From JAAZIN01 sp964464625 (GTDB lineage Bacteria; Bacillota; Dethiobacteria; DTU022), in assembly GCA_964464625.1 (NCBI GenBank), contig CAYXKD010000073.1, positions 1 to 9,336 of the forward strand: 9,336 bases of DNA, written 5' to 3'. Shown one piece after another: positions 5,995 through 9,336 of the stretch. The first letter of the stretch is position 1. Every line of letters starts with the position of its first letter. The notes beneath the pieces were generated by a model. That model ran no database searches. It saw only the letters and a list, made by a program, of their open reading frames with translations, and had not been told where the DNA came from. The translations under genes and the position numbers were made by a program.

Positions 5995-7895
5995 AAAAGC
6001 ATTTCAAACCAGGATTTACTCTCCTTCTCTCTGCCCTGCTTTTCGCTTTGGCCTCCATGGTCTTAACCGTTTCCCATTCGGTAGCACAGGAAGAAACACT
6101 GCCACACCTGGCGCCGCTAAACCCTGATTTCTGTGCCTACCTTGAAAACAGGGCCGGCGCTAGTGGCAGCGGTGAGCACCACCCCTTCGGGGAGGACCGC
6201 GCTCCGGGATATGTCCCTCCGCCTTTTGACCGTTCCCACCTGCAGGCGCCCCTCCGGAAAGAACACTACCCACAGAGCTACCCGGCCACCTATGATCTGC
6301 GAACAGTGGGCAGGGTAACACCTGTCAAAAACCAGGGCTCTTGCGGCTGCTGCTGGGCATTTGCCACCTTCGCTTCCCTTGAATCATATCTTTTACCCGG
6401 TGAATCCTGGGACTTTTCAGAAAACAATCTGAAAAACACACACGGCTTTGATATGCCGCATGACTGCGGAGGCAATGATACAATGGCCGCCGCCTACCTG
6501 GCGCGCTGGAGCGGTCCCGTTAGCGAAGAGGATGATCCCTTCAACCCCAGCTCAGGCAGTTCCCCCTCCGCACCCCTGGCGCTGCAGAAAAAAATCCAGA
6601 ATGTGACCTGGATGCCCGGCAGGGAGGCCGCACAGAACCCCGAATGGCTCAAAAAGGCGATCATGGAAGGCGGCGCTGTCTACACGTCAATGTACTTTGA
6701 CGGGCCCATTGGCAGTACAGCCTGGAGAGCGGACACCTCTTCCTATTATTACAGTGCAAGTGCAAGTACTATTTCCAACCATGACGTGGTCATAATCGGG
6801 TGGGACGACAATTTCAACAATGCTAATTTTTTAATTTCCCCCCCAGGCAACGGCGCCTTCATTGCCAGAAACAGCTGGGGAACACATTGGGGCGAGGAAG
6901 GCTACTTTTATGTTTCCTATTATGATGAAGTGTTTGGCCGGAAGCACAACACTCTTTTCCACAATGCAGAGGCGCCCGAATGCTATGATAATATTTACCA
7001 GTACGACCCCCTGGGATGTTGCTATTCAATTACTTTCAATAATGACAGCATCTGGGGCGCCAATATATTCCGTGCATGCTCGGACGAGCATTTAACAGCA
7101 GTGAGTTTTTACACTTGCGACAACAACACCGGTTATGAAATTGAAATCTATACCGGTGCCAGGACAGAAGCGCCCAGGGGCGGTGTCAGGCAGTTGGTTC
7201 ACGCCGGATCAGCATTGTGTGCAGGATACCACACTGTAAACCTGAGCAAGCCCGTTGAACTGAATGCGGAGGAGCTGTTTTCGATCGCCATAAAATTCAG
7301 CTTACCCGGCGGCAAGGCCTACCTGGCCTTAGAAGCACCCATTGAAAATTACTCCAGCGGAGCTACGGCCAATGCCGGTGAAAGTTTTTTCAGCTCCAAT
7401 GGAACGAATTGGCTTGATCCAGTAACATACGACAAGCTGGATCTTAGAGGCTCAAATATCTGCATCAAAGCCTTCACCAATTATCCGGTGGAGATCAACG
7501 TTACCGCAGAGCCTGCCGGCGGCGGCTCCGTCACAGGCGGGGGCGCTTACAGTAAAGGCAGCCAGGTCACCCTTAAGGCCTACCCCGGCAAAGACTACTC
7601 CTTCGTGAGCTGGAGGGAAGGGGAGACAACTGTGAGCACAGATAACGTATACACTTTCACCGCTTCCGCCAGCCGCGAGCTCACAGCCTGCTTCATCCCA
7701 ACAGGCAGCTTGCTTTACGGAGATATCAATTGCGATGGAGTTATCGATGTGAGTGACGCCATCATGGTACTTCGCCGGATCGTGGGGCTCATCCACTTTA
7801 CCCCGGCCCAGGAAGAAACCGCCGATATGAACAATAACGGGGTTATCGATGTGGGCGACGCCATCATGATCTTGCGTATCATTGTGGGGCTCTAA
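5988..7895 (+). CDS. Secreted papain-family (C1A) cysteine protease with C-terminal dockerin
   Basis: This is a 635-residue exported protease. Residues 1-33 form a signal peptide (KKHFK, a hydrophobic core, and likely cleavage after SVA before QEE). A short pro-like segment leads to the catalytic domain, about 100-325: YDLR and VTPVKNQGSCGCCWAF place oxyanion Gln116 and nucleophile Cys122; NHDVVIIGW gives His265; RNSWGTHWGEEGYFYVSY gives Asn295. Residues about 330-498 resemble the lectin-like domain often found after such proteases. Residues about 500-570 look like a divergent InlB-type repeat (GGGSVTGGGAYSKGSQVTL, then YSFVSW). Residues 578-635 are a type I dockerin of two calcium-binding F-hand repeats (DINCDGVIDVSD, DMNNNGVIDVGD), ending right at the second helix. 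A dockerin implies docking to a cohesin protein, possibly on the cell surface; none is encoded here. The base composition looks less GC-rich than clpB, and 31-bp inverted repeats flank the gene. Its substrate is unknown. Confidence 0.93.
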   Translation: MLKKHFKPGFTLLLSALLFALASMVLTVSHSVAQEETLPHLAPLNPDFCAYLENRAGASGSGEHHPFGEDRAPGYVPPPFDRSHLQAPLRKEHYPQSYPATYDLRTVGRVTPVKNQGSCGCCWAFATFASLESYLLPGESWDFSENNLKNTHGFDMPHDCGGNDTMAAAYLARWSGPVSEEDDPFNPSSGSSPSAPLALQKKIQNVTWMPGREAAQNPEWLKKAIMEGGAVYTSMYFDGPIGSTAWRADTSSYYYSASASTISNHDVVIIGWDDNFNNANFLISPPGNGAFIARNSWGTHWGEEGYFYVSYYDEVFGRKHNTLFHNAEAPECYDNIYQYDPLGCCYSITFNNDSIWGANIFRACSDEHLTAVSFYTCDNNTGYEIEIYTGARTEAPRGGVRQLVHAGSALCAGYHTVNLSKPVELNAEELFSIAIKFSLPGGKAYLALEAPIENYSSGATANAGESFFSSNGTNWLDPVTYDKLDLRGSNICIKAFTNYPVEINVTAEPAGGGSVTGGGAYSKGSQVTLKAYPGKDYSFVSWREGETTVSTDNVYTFTASASRELTACFIPTGSLLYGDINCDGVIDVSDAIMVLRRIVGLIHFTPAQEETADMNNNGVIDVGDAIMILRIIVGL

Positions 7896-7913
7896 TTCTG
7901 TAAAGCAGGATTT

Positions 7914-7943
7914 TATGATCCCGGTCTCGAGGCCGGGATCATA
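7914..7943 (+). terminator. Strong hairpin after the protease gene, possible terminator
   Basis: A 13-pair stem (including one T-G wobble) closes a TCGA loop, starting 19 bases past the protease stop; the arms are TATGATCCCGGTC and GGCCGGGATCATA. The position suits a terminator, but no T-run follows on the + strand. On the - strand the stem is followed by AAAA, so it is not a classical intrinsic terminator there either. It may end or protect the protease transcript. Confidence 0.5.
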
Positions 7944-7950
7944 CATGCGG

Positions 7951-7981
7951 CTCCACCTGCCAAAGTCCCTGTCCCGGTGGC
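7951..7981 (-). repeat. 31-bp inverted repeat, right copy
   Basis: This is the partner of 5749-5779 in the opposite orientation, 28 of 31 bases identical. It sits between the protease hairpin and the end of rmuC. Part of it (AAAGTCCC, 7962-7969) can also pair with GGGACTTT at 8017-8024 inside the rmuC 3' end, so this copy belongs to a larger folded block. Confidence 0.8.
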
Positions 7982-7994
7982 AGCCCGGTGGCAG
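7973..7994. repeat. Tandem 11-bp duplication
   Basis: CCCGGTGGCAG occurs twice head to tail (7973-7983 and 7984-7994), right next to the rmuC stop codon (7996-7998) and overlapping the outer end of the right 31-bp repeat copy. It looks like a small slippage duplication within the repeat. Confidence 0.85.
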
Positions 7995-7995
7995 C

Positions 7996-9336
7996 TTAGG
8001 GCGACTGCAGCTGCCTGGGACTTTTATCGATAACTTCTAGAACTTCGATATCATCACCGCCTGCCGCACCCAGCTCCCTGAACCTTCTGGCCGAAGTCAG
8101 GACACGGCTTTCCAGGGAGCCCACGGCCCTGTTGTATGAATCCACTGTCCGGCCGAGGTTTTTCCGCATATCACTGAAATGAGTTGCCAAAGTGCGGATG
8201 CGCTCGTACAGGTTCCGGCCCAAATTGCTGATTTCCTGCGCATTCTCCGCTATCTTTTCCTGCCGCCATCCATAGGCCACTGCCTTTAGTAAAGCGATGA
8301 GCGTTGTCGGCGTAGCCATGATCACACGCTGGCCGGCACCGAACTCAATAAGCCCGGGGTCCTGTTCCAGGGCGCTGCTAAAAAATGTCTCGCCCGGCAA
8401 AAACATGATCACAAACTCCGGCGTTGTGTCAAACTGGGTCCAGTAGGTTTTCGATGCCAGCTTGATCAGGTGAGCGCGGGTTTGCCGGGCATGCTCCTTC
8501 AGCCTGGCCTGGCGGCCGTCATCGCCATCGCACTCCAGGGATTCCAGATATGCCTGGAGCGGGGTTTTTGAGTCCACCACTATCTGTTTGCCGCCCGGCA
8601 GATTGATCACCAGATCCGGCCTCAGGCGACCATCCTCAGTATCAACGGAGGGCTGTTCATAAAAATCGCAATAGGGAATCATGCCGGCTATTTCAACAAC
8701 GCGTTTGAGCTGGATCTCCCCCCACCGGCCCCGGACAGTGGGCTTGCGAAGGGCTGTGACGAGGCGGTTTGTTTCCTGCTGAAGCTGAGAGCCCGTTGTA
8801 ACAAGTTGCTTGATCTGCTCTTCCAAACCGGAGTAGGCCGACTGCCTCGCTTTATCCAGCTCGACAATCCTGCGGTCGACCTTCTCCAATGATTCTCCGA
8901 GGGGTTTGACCAGTTCATCGATAGCCTGCTGCCGTTTTTCCAGTTCACCCCTGGCGCCCTGCTGGTAACTGTCCAGCGTGGCTTTTGCCAGCTCGATAAA
9001 AGCCCGGTTATTGCTTTTGAGGGCATCGGCTGAAAGGGCTTTGAATGCTTCCGCCAATTTATGCTGGGCTTCGTTCAGCAGGGCTATTTTTTCGCTGTTC
9101 AACTTATGTTCCTCTGCAAGCCGGGTTTCCAGTTCCACCAGCCTGCTCTTGTAGTCCAGCTCTTTTTTCTGATATCCCTTTACCAGATCTTCCAGCTTTT
9201 CTAAGCGGGAGCTCTTTTGCTCTGCAGCAGCCCTGGAAGCTATCTCCTTTTTCAGATCTCTATCCCTTTGAGCAATTTCATCCCTCAACTCGCCGGCGGC
9301 GCTCTGCAGCTCCCCCAGCTGTTGATCCCTGGCTTC
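7996..9336 (-). CDS. rmuC: RmuC family DNA recombination protein, 5'-truncated by window edge
   Basis: RmuC proteins are predicted nuclease-fold proteins that limit rearrangements at inverted repeats in E. coli; their biochemical activity is not well defined. The frame is open to the right edge: 16 further codons precede the TTG at 9288 without a stop, so that TTG is internal and the N-terminus, usually a membrane anchor, is missing. About 446 residues are visible. The first 180 or so form a long coiled coil rich in Glu, Lys, Leu and Gln. The RmuC domain then follows: RGRWGEIQLKRVVE (about 8700-8750), RPDLVINLPGGKQIVVDSK (about 8565-8625), which fits a PD-(D/E)xK-like core with Asp, Asp and Lys, and the conserved FLPGETFFSSAL and VIMATPTTLIALLKAVAYGWRQEK further on. 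The C-terminus is short and ends at a repeat-rich, hairpin-prone sequence. It is transcribed toward the protease gene and has no evident functional tie to it. Confidence 0.95.
   Translation of the reverse strand, partial: EARDQQLGELQSAAGELRDEIAQRDRDLKKEIASRAAAEQKSSRLEKLEDLVKGYQKKELDYKSRLVELETRLAEEHKLNSEKIALLNEAQHKLAEAFKALSADALKSNNRAFIELAKATLDSYQQGARGELEKRQQAIDELVKPLGESLEKVDRRIVELDKARQSAYSGLEEQIKQLVTTGSQLQQETNRLVTALRKPTVRGRWGEIQLKRVVEIAGMIPYCDFYEQPSVDTEDGRLRPDLVINLPGGKQIVVDSKTPLQAYLESLECDGDDGRQARLKEHARQTRAHLIKLASKTYWTQFDTTPEFVIMFLPGETFFSSALEQDPGLIEFGAGQRVIMATPTTLIALLKAVAYGWRQEKIAENAQEISNLGRNLYERIRTLATHFSDMRKNLGRTVDSYNRAVGSLESRVLTSARRFRELGAAGGDDIEVLEVIDKSPRQLQSP

Noticed and set aside
6749..6768. 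Short AGTGCA tandem repeat inside the protease gene
   Set aside because: There are only two units plus a partial one, coding for a Ser/Ala-rich loop; it is ordinary low-complexity coding sequence.
9286..9288. TTG as the start codon of rmuC
   Set aside because: The frame stays open for 16 more codons to the window edge with coiled-coil-like residues, no ribosome site lies before the TTG, and RmuC proteins usually have an N-terminal membrane segment not seen here.

Overview
The window looks like a chromosomal segment of an anaerobic bacterium, most likely a Clostridia-type member of the Bacillota. The pointers are a tungsten/molybdenum-type aldehyde:ferredoxin oxidoreductase, a secreted cysteine protease ending in a type I dockerin, strong purine-rich Shine-Dalgarno sequences, a TTG start codon, and fairly GC-rich genes. 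No rRNA, tRNA, CRISPR array, transposase or phage gene is visible, so the taxonomic guess rests on gene content alone.

Layout from left to right. (1) On the + strand, the 3' part of an aldehyde ferredoxin oxidoreductase gene (1-1571) is followed, with an ATGA overlap, by a 44-codon fragment that starts like a MoaD/ThiS sulfur-carrier protein but loses the family pattern and stops at 1702. (2) On the - strand, converging on that fragment with no intergenic base, lies a three-gene chaperone operon: a DnaJ/CbpA-type co-chaperone (4590-5585), a CbpM/MerR-like modulator (4303-4584) and the disaggregase ClpB (1703-4297). Each junction has the same form, a GTGA overlap plus an ATG nine bases further on. 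(3) A 402-bp divergent intergenic region (5586-5987) holds the likely operon promoter, one copy of a 31-bp repeat, and the leader of the next gene. (4) On the + strand, 5988-7895 encodes a secreted papain-family protease with a probable lectin-like domain, an InlB-type repeat and a C-terminal dockerin, followed by a strong hairpin. (5) On the - strand, the 3' part of rmuC (7996-9336) runs off the right edge.

How the parts fit together. The chaperone operon is a functional unit: the J-protein delivers substrates to a DnaK encoded elsewhere, ClpB pulls aggregated chains apart, and the small MerR-like protein probably restrains the J-protein or regulates the operon. The oxidoreductase needs a pterin cofactor, so a MoaD-like partner directly downstream makes sense, but here that partner appears broken at its boundary with clpB. 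The protease gene lies between two inverted copies of a 31-bp sequence (28 of 31 positions identical), which suggests a cassette or REP-like element. The points most worth a second look are this inverted-repeat-flanked dockerin protease, the truncated MoaD-like gene, and the J-protein with only half of the usual DnaJ zinc motifs.
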